A stretch of DNA of 64,000 nucleotides from Herbaspirillum hiltneri N3 (GTDB taxonomy: Bacteria; Pseudomonadota; Gammaproteobacteria; Burkholderiales; Burkholderiaceae_D). Below, piece by piece: positions 29,542 to 37,215 of the stretch; the stretch's first letter is position 1, and each line of letters begins with the position of its first letter. Both the position numbers and the translations under genes were made by a program. The stretch spans positions 310,001 to 374,000 of the forward strand of contig NZ_CP011409.1 in assembly GCF_001267925.1 (NCBI RefSeq), written 5' to 3'. The notes beneath the pieces are model-generated. The model was not told where the DNA came from, did not search any database, and worked only from the letters and a program-made list of their open reading frames with translations.

Positions 29542-29582
29542 TTGACATATACATACTACTAAGTATGATTAAATGAAGTCAA
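29542..29582. promoter_or_regulatory. Divergent promoters with palindromic operator (copy 2)
   Basis: ATACTA-CT-AAGTAT at 29553-29566 matches copy 1 with a single mismatch in the half-sites. Plus strand: TTGACA (29542-29547) and TATGAT (29564-29569), spacing 16. Minus strand: TTGACT (29582-29577) and TAGTAT (29558-29553), spacing 18. A shared tail of the form ATG(A)AGTCAA follows the palindrome in both copies. This places the lyase operon and the MaoC operon under the same control as copy 1. Confidence 0.75.
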
Positions 29583-29688
29583 CAAGAAGTGACCAGCGCC
29601 GCGCGGCAACCCGTGCGAGCCGGGCGTGTTGCAGGTAAAGTACAGATCTGATGCCGATACCTGATTACACGCTACCAACGGAGACCAG

Positions 29689-30567
29689 ATGCAACATCCA
29701 GGGACCTTGATCCGCGCCATGCTCGCGCGTGGCGGCGCCGTGCCGGTGCCCGGCTGCTACGACCCGCTCGGCGCCCTGCTGATCGAACAGGCCGGCTTTG
29801 AAGCTGCCTACATGACCGGATTTTCGCTCGCCTCCAGCTACGGCAAGCCCGACATCGGGTTGCTGACAATGACCGACATGGTGCAGCAGGCGGCGCGCAT
29901 CGCCGAAGCGGTCTCCTTTCCCGTACTGGTTGACGCCGACACCGGCTACGGCGGCGCCGCCAACATCGCAGAAACCGTGCGCGCCTTCGAAAAGGCCGGC
30001 ATCGCCGGCCTGCATCTGGAAGACCAGATCATGCCCAAGAAATGCGGCGCCATGGCCGGCAAGAAACTTGTGCCGGCTGAAGAAATGGCCTTGCGCCTGA
30101 AAGCTGCGCGGGCAGGTCGCAAGAGCAGCGAATTCGTCATCATCGGCCGCACCGACGCCATGACCATCTACGGCCTTGACGAAGTCATCGTGCGCGCGCA
30201 GGCGATGGAGCGCGCCGGCGCCGATGCCGTCATGGCGCCTTCGCTCAGTACGACCGCCGAGCTGGAAGCGGTGGCGTCGAGCGTCCGGATCCCGGTGATC
30301 TACGTCGCCGCCGAAACCGTCCGTCCCAATTACACGCGCCAACAGCTTGCGGCAGCCGGCTTCGCCATGTCGCTGTATCCGCTGTCGCTGATCCAGACCA
30401 CCTTCAAGGCGCAGCAAGACATGTTGCGCAGCATGTTCGCCAGCGGCGACACCGTACAACTGGTGGACGGCATGGCGCAGTTTGCCGACGTCGGCCGACT
30501 GGTCGGCGTGGAACGCGCCGCCGCCTTCGACGCAGAGCTGGCGACACAAGTGAACGAGGGGAGTTAG
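29689..30567 (+). CDS. Isocitrate lyase/PEP mutase superfamily lyase (2-methylisocitrate / 2,3-dimethylmalate lyase type)
   Basis: A 292-residue (beta/alpha)8 enzyme. The metal-site segments are PVLVDADTGYGG near residue 78 and GLHLEDQ near 107. The mobile-loop motif KKCG has Cys119, the catalytic cysteine of true C-C lyases, which is absent from the oxaloacetate decarboxylase and phosphonomutase branches. The loop then reads KKCGAMAGKKLVP, with Ala where most lyases have His. Its position directly before a LeuC/LeuD-like hydratase repeats the dimethylmalate dehydratase/lyase grouping of nicotinate fermentation. Likely reaction: cleavage of an alkyl-malate to pyruvate (or glyoxylate) plus a carboxylic acid. 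Confidence 0.85.
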   Translation: MQHPGTLIRAMLARGGAVPVPGCYDPLGALLIEQAGFEAAYMTGFSLASSYGKPDIGLLTMTDMVQQAARIAEAVSFPVLVDADTGYGGAANIAETVRAFEKAGIAGLHLEDQIMPKKCGAMAGKKLVPAEEMALRLKAARAGRKSSEFVIIGRTDAMTIYGLDEVIVRAQAMERAGADAVMAPSLSTTAELEAVASSVRIPVIYVAAETVRPNYTRQQLAAAGFAMSLYPLSLIQTTFKAQQDMLRSMFASGDTVQLVDGMAQFADVGRLVGVERAAAFDAELATQVNEGS

Positions 30568-30572
30568 CGGCA

Positions 30573-31847
30573 ATGGGCGCAACCATGACGCAGAAAATCC
30601 TTGCGCGCACCAGCGGCCGCGAAAGCGTGCAGCACGGCGAGATCATCTGGGCAAGTCCGGACCTGGTGACGGCGCCGGAGGTGTCGTTTTCCGCATACAT
30701 CAAACGCATCCGCGAAATCGGCGTGACCAGGCTGGCGCATCCCGAACGCGTCGCCGTCATCATCGACCACGAAGTGCCGGTGCACAGCATCGCCGGCGCC
30801 GAGCGCAACAAGCTCACGCGCCAGTTGGCGCAGGAATGGTCGGTCGGGCATTTCTTCGACGGCGTCGGCATCACGCATCCGCTCATGGTGGAGCAGGGCC
30901 TGGTGGCGCCGGGCATGTTCGCCGCCGGCGCCGACAGCCACGCGCCGGGACTGGGCGCAGTCGGCGCCTTGTCGGTGCCGTTCGGTTTTGAAGTGTCCAT
31001 GGTGCTGGCCACCGGCCAGATCTGGATGAAGGTGCCCGAGACCATTCGCGTGCGGCTGCACGGCGCCTGCCGCCCCGGCGTGGCGGCGCGCGACATCGTG
31101 CTGGCGACCATGCAGCAGCTTGACGACGAAGCGACCAGCTATCGCGTCATCGAATACCAGGGCGCGGGCCTGTCGACGCTGTCGGTGCCGGAGCGCATGA
31201 CGATCTGCGGCCTGTGCGTCGACGCCGGCGCCAAGTCAGGCATCGCCGCCGTCGATCAGCGCTGCATCGATTACCTGCGCGCGCATGGCGTTGCCGATCT
31301 GCAGGCGCCGCAGTCGATCAACAGCGACGCCGACGCCGGGTACGCAATGACCATCGACCTCGACCTGTCGACGCTGACGCCGCGCGTGTCGATCCCGCCG
31401 TCGCCCAACCACGTGCGCGAAGCGCAGGCGATGTCCGATGTCGTCATCCAGCATGCGTACATCGGATCGTGCGTGTCCGGTTCGATCGAAGACATCCGTT
31501 CCGCCGCCGCCATCCTGCGCGGCCGCAAGGTGCATGCGGAAGTGAATCTGCTGGTGATCCCGGCCACGCAGCAGGTTTTCCAGCAGGCCTTGCAAGAGGG
31601 ATTGCTGACCGAGCTCACCGCCGCCGGCGCGACCATTTCGCCGTCGACCTGCGGCCCTTGTTTCGGCGGCATCGCGCAATTGACGGCCGGCGAACGCCGC
31701 ATCAGCACCAGCACCCGCAACGACCCGGGCCGCATGGGCAGCAACGAGGCGGAAATTTTCCTTGCCAGCGCCATGACGGTGGCGGCGTCCGCGATCACCG
31801 GCCACATCACCGATCCGCGTGCTTATGCCGAAGGAGGGGCGGCATGA
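30573..31847 (+). CDS. Aconitase-family hydratase large subunit (LeuC/DmdA-like)
   Basis: A 424-residue large subunit with the three iron-sulfur ligands in place: Cys300 in YIGSCVSGSIEDIR, and Cys360 and Cys363 in STCGPCFGG. The substrate/iron loop GADSHAPGLGAVGA has Ala where LeuC and aconitase have Thr (DSHT). It should carry a [4Fe-4S] cluster and add or remove water from a malate-type acid together with the small subunit encoded next. The ATG at 30573 follows GAGGGGAG; a second ATG is at 30585. Leucine biosynthesis is unlikely, because leuA and leuB are absent and the context is catabolic. Confidence 0.9.
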   Translation: MGATMTQKILARTSGRESVQHGEIIWASPDLVTAPEVSFSAYIKRIREIGVTRLAHPERVAVIIDHEVPVHSIAGAERNKLTRQLAQEWSVGHFFDGVGITHPLMVEQGLVAPGMFAAGADSHAPGLGAVGALSVPFGFEVSMVLATGQIWMKVPETIRVRLHGACRPGVAARDIVLATMQQLDDEATSYRVIEYQGAGLSTLSVPERMTICGLCVDAGAKSGIAAVDQRCIDYLRAHGVADLQAPQSINSDADAGYAMTIDLDLSTLTPRVSIPPSPNHVREAQAMSDVVIQHAYIGSCVSGSIEDIRSAAAILRGRKVHAEVNLLVIPATQQVFQQALQEGLLTELTAAGATISPSTCGPCFGGIAQLTAGERRISTSTRNDPGRMGSNEAEIFLASAMTVAASAITGHITDPRAYAEGGAA

Positions 31848-32353
31848 GCGCCGCCGGCAAAACCAGCAGCGGGCGCGCCTGGAAATTTTCCGGCGACATC
31901 TCCAGCGATCAGTTGATTTCGGCGCGTCACGTGTTCGAGTTCGATCCGCGCATGTTGCGCCATCATTTGCTGGCCGAAGTGCGGCCCGAGTTCGCGCAAC
32001 AGGCGCAGCCCGGCGACGTCATCGTGGCCGGCCGCAATTTCGCCCACGGTAGCAACCACAGCCATCCCTTCCTGGCGATGAAGGCGCTGGGCGTCGGCCT
32101 GCTGGCGCGTTCGCTGTCGCGCGGGCCGTTCCGGCTGGCGATCTTCATGGGCGTGCCGGTGCTGATGGCGGGCAGCGACGTGCTCGACGCCATCGACGAC
32201 GGCGATCAGCTCGACATCGATTTCAGCCGCGGCGCGATCTTCAACGCGACCAGCGGCAAGCAGATGCAGGTGGAGCCGCTGGCGCCGTTCCTGCAAGATA
32301 TCGTCAACGCCGGCGGCGGTCTCGAATTCGTGAAGTCGCAATTGACTTCTTAG
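31844..32353 (+). CDS. Aconitase-family hydratase small subunit (LeuD/DmdB-like)
   Basis: A 169-residue small subunit, ATG at 31844 with GGAGG upstream, overlapping the large-subunit stop (ATGA). The swivel domain is recognised by GDVIVAGRNFAHGSNHSHP at about residues 57-75. In LeuD and aconitases this segment reads N-F-G-x-G-S-S-R-E-H; here it is N-F-A-H-G-S-N-H-S-H, so the arginine that binds the substrate carboxylate is replaced. A changed substrate is therefore likely. The later part, LLARSLSRGPFRLAIFMGVP, follows the family fold. Confidence 0.88.
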   Translation: MSAAGKTSSGRAWKFSGDISSDQLISARHVFEFDPRMLRHHLLAEVRPEFAQQAQPGDVIVAGRNFAHGSNHSHPFLAMKALGVGLLARSLSRGPFRLAIFMGVPVLMAGSDVLDAIDDGDQLDIDFSRGAIFNATSGKQMQVEPLAPFLQDIVNAGGGLEFVKSQLTS

Positions 32354-32417
32354 GGCGGGATTTATCCGAGGCCGTTCTTATTTGCTCTATGATGCTTGCC
32401 ATTCAGGAGTCAACCGG

Positions 32418-33266
32418 ATGTCAGTTATGTCGATCGTGCGAGACACGTCATTCAGCCAGGAAACGGAAAACGCCGCCGGCGCCACCGCCGCGAGCCGGCC
32501 CGCGGCCATCGTCGTCGATGCCCTGGAAAAAACCTACGCCACCCACGACGGCGGCAAGGTGCAGGCGCTCGGCCCGATTTCGGTGACGGTGCCGCAAGGC
32601 GGCTTCATGACCATCGTCGGCCCGTCGGGCTGCGGCAAGTCGACCCTGCTCAAGTTGCTGTCGGGCCTGATCCCGCGCTCGGCCGGGTCGATCAGGGTCA
32701 ACGGCGAAGAAGTGCGTGAACCGCATCGCGATATCGGCATGGTGTTCCAGAGTCCGGTGTTGCTGCCATGGAAAACCGCCATCGAAAATGTCCTGCTGCC
32801 GGCGCGGGTGCTCGGCCTTGACATGGCCACCAGCCGCGTGCGCGCGCAGGAGCTGCTGGACATGGTCGGCCTGGCCGATTTCGCCAATCGCTATCCGAAT
32901 GAATTGTCGGGCGGCATGCAGCAACGCGTCGCCATCGCACGTTCCCTGATCCACGATCCGTCGATCCTGATGATGGATGAGCCGTTCGGCGCACTCGACG
33001 CCATGACGCGCGAGGTGATGAACCTCGAGTTGCTGCGTATCTGGCGCAAGGCCGGCAAGACGGTCATCTTCGTGACGCACTCGATTCCTGAAGCGATTTT
33101 CCTCGGCACCCACGTGATGGTGCTGTCCAATCGTCCCGGCCGCATCGCCGACCTGGTGACGGTAGACCTGCCGGCCGAACGCAGCCTCGACATCATGTCG
33201 ACCGACGCTTTCGGCGTGTACAGCAAACGCATCCGCAGCCAGTTCAATACACAGGGATTCATCTGA
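32418..33266 (+). CDS. ABC transporter ATP-binding protein (NitT/TauT/SsuB type)
   Basis: A 282-residue ATPase. It has a variable N-terminal 35 residues, Walker A GPSGCGKST near residue 75, Q-loop VFQSPVLLPWKT, signature ELSGGMQQRVAIARSL, Walker B ILMMDEPFGALD and the switch VTHSIPEA. This is the SsuB/TauB group that works with NMT1-like binding proteins. AGGAG (32405-32409) supports the ATG at 32418. It overlaps the permease gene by one base. With the binding protein at 19873-20955 it completes one importer. Confidence 0.93.
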   Translation: MSVMSIVRDTSFSQETENAAGATAASRPAAIVVDALEKTYATHDGGKVQALGPISVTVPQGGFMTIVGPSGCGKSTLLKLLSGLIPRSAGSIRVNGEEVREPHRDIGMVFQSPVLLPWKTAIENVLLPARVLGLDMATSRVRAQELLDMVGLADFANRYPNELSGGMQQRVAIARSLIHDPSILMMDEPFGALDAMTREVMNLELLRIWRKAGKTVIFVTHSIPEAIFLGTHVMVLSNRPGRIADLVTVDLPAERSLDIMSTDAFGVYSKRIRSQFNTQGFI

Positions 33267-34102
33267 TGGAAAGCGTCCACAACAATCCGGCCGCGCCGAA
33301 CGTCACCCCGGCGTCCACCTCTTTCAGCCTGCGCCGCACGCTCAGGGCGCGGCCCGAACTGCTGCTGATCCCGACCGTGTTCGTCGCCGTCGTGGCGGTG
33401 TGGGAGGCGATCATCCGCTTCTTCGAGATTCCGATCTACATCATGCCGGCGCCGTCCAACATCGCGCTGGCGCTGGTCAATACCGGCTATCTCGACAACG
33501 CGCTGTATACGCTCGGCGAAGCCATGCTCGGCTTCCTGCTGGCGGCCTTGTTCGGCATCGTGCTGGGCGGCCTGATCGCCCAGTTCCCGCTGGCGGAAAA
33601 GACGCTGTATCCCTATCTGATCGCGATCCAGACCACACCCAAGGTGGCGGTGGCGCCGCTGTTCATCATGTGGTTCGGCTTCGGCATGACGTCCAAGGTC
33701 ATCATCGCCGCGACGATCGCTTTCTTTCCGATTCTGGTCAATGTCATCAGCGGCTTGCGCTCGACCGATCCGGCGCGGCTGGAACTGATGCGTTCGCTGC
33801 GCGCGACGCGCTGGCAGATTTTCACGATGGTGCGCCTGCCGGGCGCGCTGCCGATGATCTTCGCGGGACTCAACATCGCGATCATCTTCAGCATCCTCGG
33901 TGCCATCGTCGGCGAGTTCCTCGGCTCACGCAAGGGACTCGGCAACGCCATCATGCAGATGAACGTCAATCTCGACACCGCGGGCGTGTTCGCCACGCTG
34001 TTCGTGCTGTCGGCGATCGGGGTGTGCCTGCATGTGCTGATGAGTTTTCTGCAACGCAAGGCTTTGTTCTGGGCTGACAGTTCGCGTATTCCAACCGTCT
34101 GA
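33266..34102 (+). CDS. ABC transporter permease (NitT/TauT/SsuC type)
   Basis: A 278-residue BPD_transp_1 permease with six likely membrane segments. It contains MPAPSNIALALVNTGYLDNA and the EAA-like loop LRSTDPARLELMRSLRATRW, which contacts the ATPase. It is the last gene of the plus-strand operon that starts with the lyase and is translationally coupled to the ATPase (TGATG). It is then followed within 30 bases by the convergent arsC-like gene, with no clear terminator between. Confidence 0.93.
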   Translation: MESVHNNPAAPNVTPASTSFSLRRTLRARPELLLIPTVFVAVVAVWEAIIRFFEIPIYIMPAPSNIALALVNTGYLDNALYTLGEAMLGFLLAALFGIVLGGLIAQFPLAEKTLYPYLIAIQTTPKVAVAPLFIMWFGFGMTSKVIIAATIAFFPILVNVISGLRSTDPARLELMRSLRATRWQIFTMVRLPGALPMIFAGLNIAIIFSILGAIVGEFLGSRKGLGNAIMQMNVNLDTAGVFATLFVLSAIGVCLHVLMSFLQRKALFWADSSRIPTV

Positions 34103-34130
34103 AACGCAAACATGTCGGCGAAGGGACGCG

Positions 34131-34490
34131 TCAGGCCTGCGGCAATATTTCCAGCAATTTCTCAGCGGGCCGGCATAGCCGTGATCCTAACGGCGTAACC
34201 ACGATAGGGCGTTCGATCAGGACCGGATCCTTCAGCATCAGGTCGATCAGCTGCGCGTCGCTCCATTTCGCGTTATCCAGATCCTGCTCATCGTAAGACG
34301 TACCGCGCCGGCGCATGAGGTCGCGCACCGGCTGGCCGGTGGCCGCGATGATCTTCTTGAGCGTGGCGCGGTCGGGGGGCGTCTTCAGGTATTCAATGAT
34401 CTCCGGCTCGATGCCGGCGGCGCGGATCATTTCCAGCACCTTGCGCGAGGTGCCGCATTTCGGGTTGTGATAAATGGTGACGTCGGACAT
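34131..34490 (-). CDS. arsC: Arsenate reductase, glutaredoxin-coupled (ArsC)
   Basis: A 119-residue thioredoxin-fold protein. HNPKCGTSR carries the catalytic Cys12, and the arginines of DLMRRRGT near residue 60 and IERPIVVTPLGSRLCRP near 93-108 form the oxyanion site. This matches ArsC of the E. coli plasmid type, which reduces arsenate using glutathione and glutaredoxin. No arsR, arsB or acr3 is nearby, so a role in arsenic resistance is uncertain; isolated arsC-like genes of this kind are common. Confidence 0.9.
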   Translation of the reverse strand: MSDVTIYHNPKCGTSRKVLEMIRAAGIEPEIIEYLKTPPDRATLKKIIAATGQPVRDLMRRRGTSYDEQDLDNAKWSDAQLIDLMLKDPVLIERPIVVTPLGSRLCRPAEKLLEILPQA

Positions 34491-34677
34491 GGTGTTTCCC
34501 GGGGTTCAAAAAAATGATGTGCGCAAGCATAGCCGATCGGAGACGGTCCGGCTCCGGCTCAGCTGAAAATACTTCATCTTCTCGCGCGGCGACAGCTGCT
34601 ATAGTAAAACGCTCAACAAGGACGTGCATCGCGCGCGGTCAATATCCCATTCCCAAGAAAACAGAGGAGCACCAAAG

Positions 34678-35436
34678 ATGGCAGCACCGAAGAAAATCGC
34701 ATTGGTCACCGGCGCCGGTTCCGGCATCGGCAAACAGATTTCGCTGGCCCTGCTGCGCGAAGGTTACGCCGTTGTGCTGGCCGGCCGCCGCCAGGAGCCG
34801 CTGGAAGAAACCGTCAAGGCGGCCGGCGAGTCCGGCGTCAACGCGCTGGTGGTGCCGGCCGATGTCAGCGATCCCGCTTCGGTGAAGAACCTGTTTGCCA
34901 GGACAAAGGAGAAATTCGGTCGTCTTGATCTGCTGTTCAACAATGCCGGCATCTTCGCTCCCCCGATGTCGCTGGAAGAGTTGAGCTACGAGCAGTGGAA
35001 ATCGGCGGTCGACATTAACCTGACCGGAGTCTTCCTGTGTACCCAGGAAGCGTTTCGTCTCATGAAAGAACAATCGCCGCGCGGCGGCCGCATCATCAAC
35101 AACGGTTCGATTTCGGCGCATGCGCCGCGGCCATTCTCGGTGTCGTACACCGCGACCAAACATGCGATTACCGGCCTGACCAAGTCGACCTCGCTCGACG
35201 GCCGCCGCTACGACATTGCTTGCGGCCAGATCGACATCGGCAATGCCTCGACCGACATGACCGAGCTGATGAAGAAGGGGACCTTGCAGGCGGACGGTTC
35301 GACCCAGGTCGAGCCGACCATGGATGCGGGCCATGTGGCGAAGGCGATCCTCTATATGGACAGCCTGCCGCTGGATGCCAACGTGCAGTTCATGACGGTG
35401 ATGGCGACCAAGATGCCGTTCATCGGACGTGGCTGA
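34678..35436 (+). CDS. SDR family oxidoreductase
   Basis: A 252-residue classical SDR starting at 34678 (GAGGAG upstream). The cofactor motif is TGAGSGIGK near residue 11, NNAGIF near 86, Ser near 142 and YTATK near 155. The C-terminal region is unusual, with [19 protein letters not shown] and a run ending [12 protein letters not shown], seen in a distinct group of proteobacterial SDRs of unknown substrate. A TATAGT -10 is visible near 34600. It is a single-gene unit ended by a bidirectional terminator. Confidence 0.88.
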   Translation: MAAPKKIALVTGAGSGIGKQISLALLREGYAVVLAGRRQEPLEETVKAAGESGVNALVVPADVSDPASVKNLFARTKEKFGRLDLLFNNAGIFAPPMSLEELSYEQWKSAVDINLTGVFLCTQEAFRLMKEQSPRGGRIINNGSISAHAPRPFSVSYTATKHAITGLTKSTSLDGRRYDIACGQIDIGNASTDMTELMKKGTLQADGSTQVEPTMDAGHVAKAILYMDSLPLDANVQFMTVMATKMPFIGRG

Positions 35437-35453
35437 AATACGCTTCTGCAAAT

Positions 35454-35485
35454 AAAAAACGCTGCTCTCAAGGCAGCGTTTTTTT
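35454..35485. terminator. Bidirectional intrinsic terminator between SDR and ubiX
   Basis: CGCTGC (35460-35465) and GCAGCG (35473-35478) form the stem with a seven-base loop. It is preceded by six A and followed by seven T, so it can end transcripts from both sides. The T-run overlaps the stop codon of ubiX on the opposite strand. Confidence 0.85.
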
Positions 35486-36089
35486 ATGTCGGCTGGTTTT
35501 TCAGGCCGGCCCAGCGCGGCGTCAGCGCATGCGGAATATCGTAGAGATCCAGTACGCGGCCCAGCGTGTGGTCGATCATTTCGGCGATCGATTGCGGGCG
35601 GTGGTAGAAGCCCGGCAGCGGCGGGAAGATGATGCCGCCCATTTCGGTGACGCTGGTCATGTTGCGCAAGTGGGCCAGATTGAATGGCGTTTCCCGCACC
35701 ATCAATACGAGGCGACGGCGTTCTTTCAGCACCACGTCGGCGGCGCGTGAAATGAGATTGTCGGACAGGCCGTTGGCGATGGCCGCCAGCGTCTTCATCG
35801 AACACGGCGCAACGATCATGCCCGACGAGGCGAACGAGCCGCTGGCGATGGACGCGCCGACGTCCCGCACCGGATGGACCACATCGGCTAGCGCTTCGAC
35901 GTCCTTGCGGCTCATGTCGAGTTCCTGGTGCAGGTTCAGCACACCCGCTTCGGACACCAGCAGATGGGTTTCCACACCGGCGTCGCGCAGCACGCCGAGC
36001 AGCCGCACGCCATACGCCACGCCCGTTGCGCCGGTGATGGCGACGATCAGGCGTTGGCGCGGCGGCGCGGAATTTGTCGCGATGGACAG
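35484..36089 (-). CDS. ubiX: Flavin prenyltransferase UbiX
   Basis: UbiX makes prenylated FMN from FMN and dimethylallyl phosphate for the UbiD decarboxylase. The usual N-terminus, LIVAITGATGVAYGVRLL (GASG-type FMN loop), lies upstream of the first GTG at 36020, and no ATG, GTG or TTG precedes it in frame. I therefore propose a CTG start at 36089 with AAGGG eight bases upstream, giving 201 residues, normal for the family. Other motifs: IVAPCSMKTLAAIANGLSDN, RRRLVLMVRETPFNLAHLRN and PPLPGFYHRPQ. It follows the glutaredoxin gene by four bases, so the two are probably co-transcribed. Confidence 0.88.
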   Translation of the reverse strand: MSIATNSAPPRQRLIVAITGATGVAYGVRLLGVLRDAGVETHLLVSEAGVLNLHQELDMSRKDVEALADVVHPVRDVGASIASGSFASSGMIVAPCSMKTLAAIANGLSDNLISRAADVVLKERRRLVLMVRETPFNLAHLRNMTSVTEMGGIIFPPLPGFYHRPQSIAEMIDHTLGRVLDLYDIPHALTPRWAGLKNQPT

Positions 36090-36093
36090 GAGA

Positions 36094-36405
36094 TCAGCCC
36101 TTGAACAGGGTTTGCAGTTCGCCCGATTCGTACATTTCGCTCAGGATGTCGGAGCCGCCGATGAATTCACCCTTGACGTACAACTGAGGAATGGTCGGCC
36201 AGTTCGAGTATTCCTTGATGCCCTGGCGCACGTCGGCGCTTTCCAGCACGTTGACGGTGACGATGTTTTCCGCGCCGCTGGCCTTGAGCAGCTGGATCGC
36301 CTTGCCCGAGAAGCCGCATTGCGGGAATTGCGCCGTGCCCTTCATGAACAGCACGACGGGGTTTTGGGTAACGGTTTCCTTGATCCAGGATTGGACTTCG
36401 CTCAT
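36094..36405 (-). CDS. grxD: Monothiol glutaredoxin (Grx4/GrxD)
   Basis: A 103-residue single-domain monothiol glutaredoxin. The CGFS active site has Cys30 after VVLFMKGTAQFPQ. NWPTIPQLYVKGEFIGGSDI carries the cis-Pro and glutathione-binding residues. These proteins bind and deliver [2Fe-2S] clusters with BolA partners. A TATAAT -10 element on the minus strand at 36438-36443 is 33 bases upstream of the ATG. It is transcribed with ubiX. Confidence 0.95.
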   Translation of the reverse strand: MSEVQSWIKETVTQNPVVLFMKGTAQFPQCGFSGKAIQLLKASGAENIVTVNVLESADVRQGIKEYSNWPTIPQLYVKGEFIGGSDILSEMYESGELQTLFKG

Positions 36406-36738
36406 GACTACACCTTCAAAAAGTTCGCAATGCCGTCATTATATGAAAAAGCGGGCGCGCGCGTTGGGAGAGTGCCGTTGCACAGGGAAATGTCTTTCAG
36501 GCAACACGGCTCGTTGTGGTCTGCTGTGACCAACATGGAAATGATTTACAGGATTGCAAGACCGGCAGCTCGATAGCTCAGCAGCAGGCGGAAAAAATTG
36601 AGAAGAAATTGTGTAGAAGATTTTGAAAGATAGGAAAGCGCTCGCGAAATACATGAGGAAGTTGCTGTCACGGAAACAAGAAAGGGCGCTTGCGCGCCCT
36701 TTTTCTGTTGCCGGTCCAGTCCGCCGGCTAGTTGGCTA
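36406..36738. other. Intergenic region between hpf and grxD
   Basis: About 330 bases with no supported gene. It holds the grxD promoter (-10 TATAAT, minus strand, 36443-36438) and the hairpin after hpf at 36681-36705. A short open frame on the minus strand at 36439-36654 has no ribosome site or coding character and was not called. Confidence 0.5.
36681..36705 (-). terminator. Terminator downstream of hpf
   Basis: GGGCGC (36684-36689) and GCGCCC (36694-36699) with a TTGC loop. The plus strand has a five-T tail and the minus strand a weaker T-rich tail. It lies about 35 bases past the hpf stop, closing the kdsD-to-hpf gene series. Confidence 0.7.
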
Positions 36739-37092
36739 TCACGAGGCAGCTGCGGAAAGCGGTTCTTCCGGCAGGCGTTTTGCCATCGAGTGATGGTTTT
36801 GTACGCGGTCCTTGTGCTTGATGACCTGGCGATCCAGCTTGTCGATCAGCATGTCGATGGCGGCGTACAGGTCATGTGCAATGCTCTCGGCATGCAGATC
36901 TTTCCCCTTGATATGAACGTTTATTTCTGCTTTCTGGCGTTTTTCTTTTTCGGTCAGCTTGTCTACGCTGAGAATGACACTGATGTCGATCACGTGGTCA
37001 AAGTGGCGCTTGATGCGCGTCAGCTTGCTTTGCACGTACTCGCGGATGGCAGGGGTCAAATCGAGATGATGGCCACTAATGGTCAGATTCAT
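36739..37092 (-). CDS. hpf: Ribosome hibernation-promoting factor, short form (HPF/YhbH)
   Basis: A 117-residue sigma-54 modulation/HPF protein. It starts [20 protein letters not shown] and carries [34 protein letters not shown] split over the two central strands and helices, with a basic C-terminal tail. The short length means it lacks the long-form dimerisation domain. It binds the 30S decoding region in resting cells. It sits after rpoN as in most proteobacteria. Here a terminator follows at once and no ptsN/hprK genes come next. Confidence 0.94.
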   Translation of the reverse strand: MNLTISGHHLDLTPAIREYVQSKLTRIKRHFDHVIDISVILSVDKLTEKEKRQKAEINVHIKGKDLHAESIAHDLYAAIDMLIDKLDRQVIKHKDRVQNHHSMAKRLPEEPLSAAAS

Positions 37093-37215
37093 ACAGCACT
37101 CCTATCGTGAGATTGCTGGAGGTTCTTACGTATTGTCCGGTTGCTTGCAGGCAGCACCAGAACAAAACACCCGAACTCAACAGAACACAGCAACGATGCT
37201 TTGCTACAGAAAAAC

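Noticed and set aside
30573..32353. Leucine biosynthesis leuCD
   Set aside because: Context is catabolic, leuA/leuB are absent, and key substrate residues differ from LeuC/LeuD.
36439..36654. Short minus-strand frame in the hpf-grxD gap
   Set aside because: No ribosome site, unusual composition, and it overlaps the grxD promoter.
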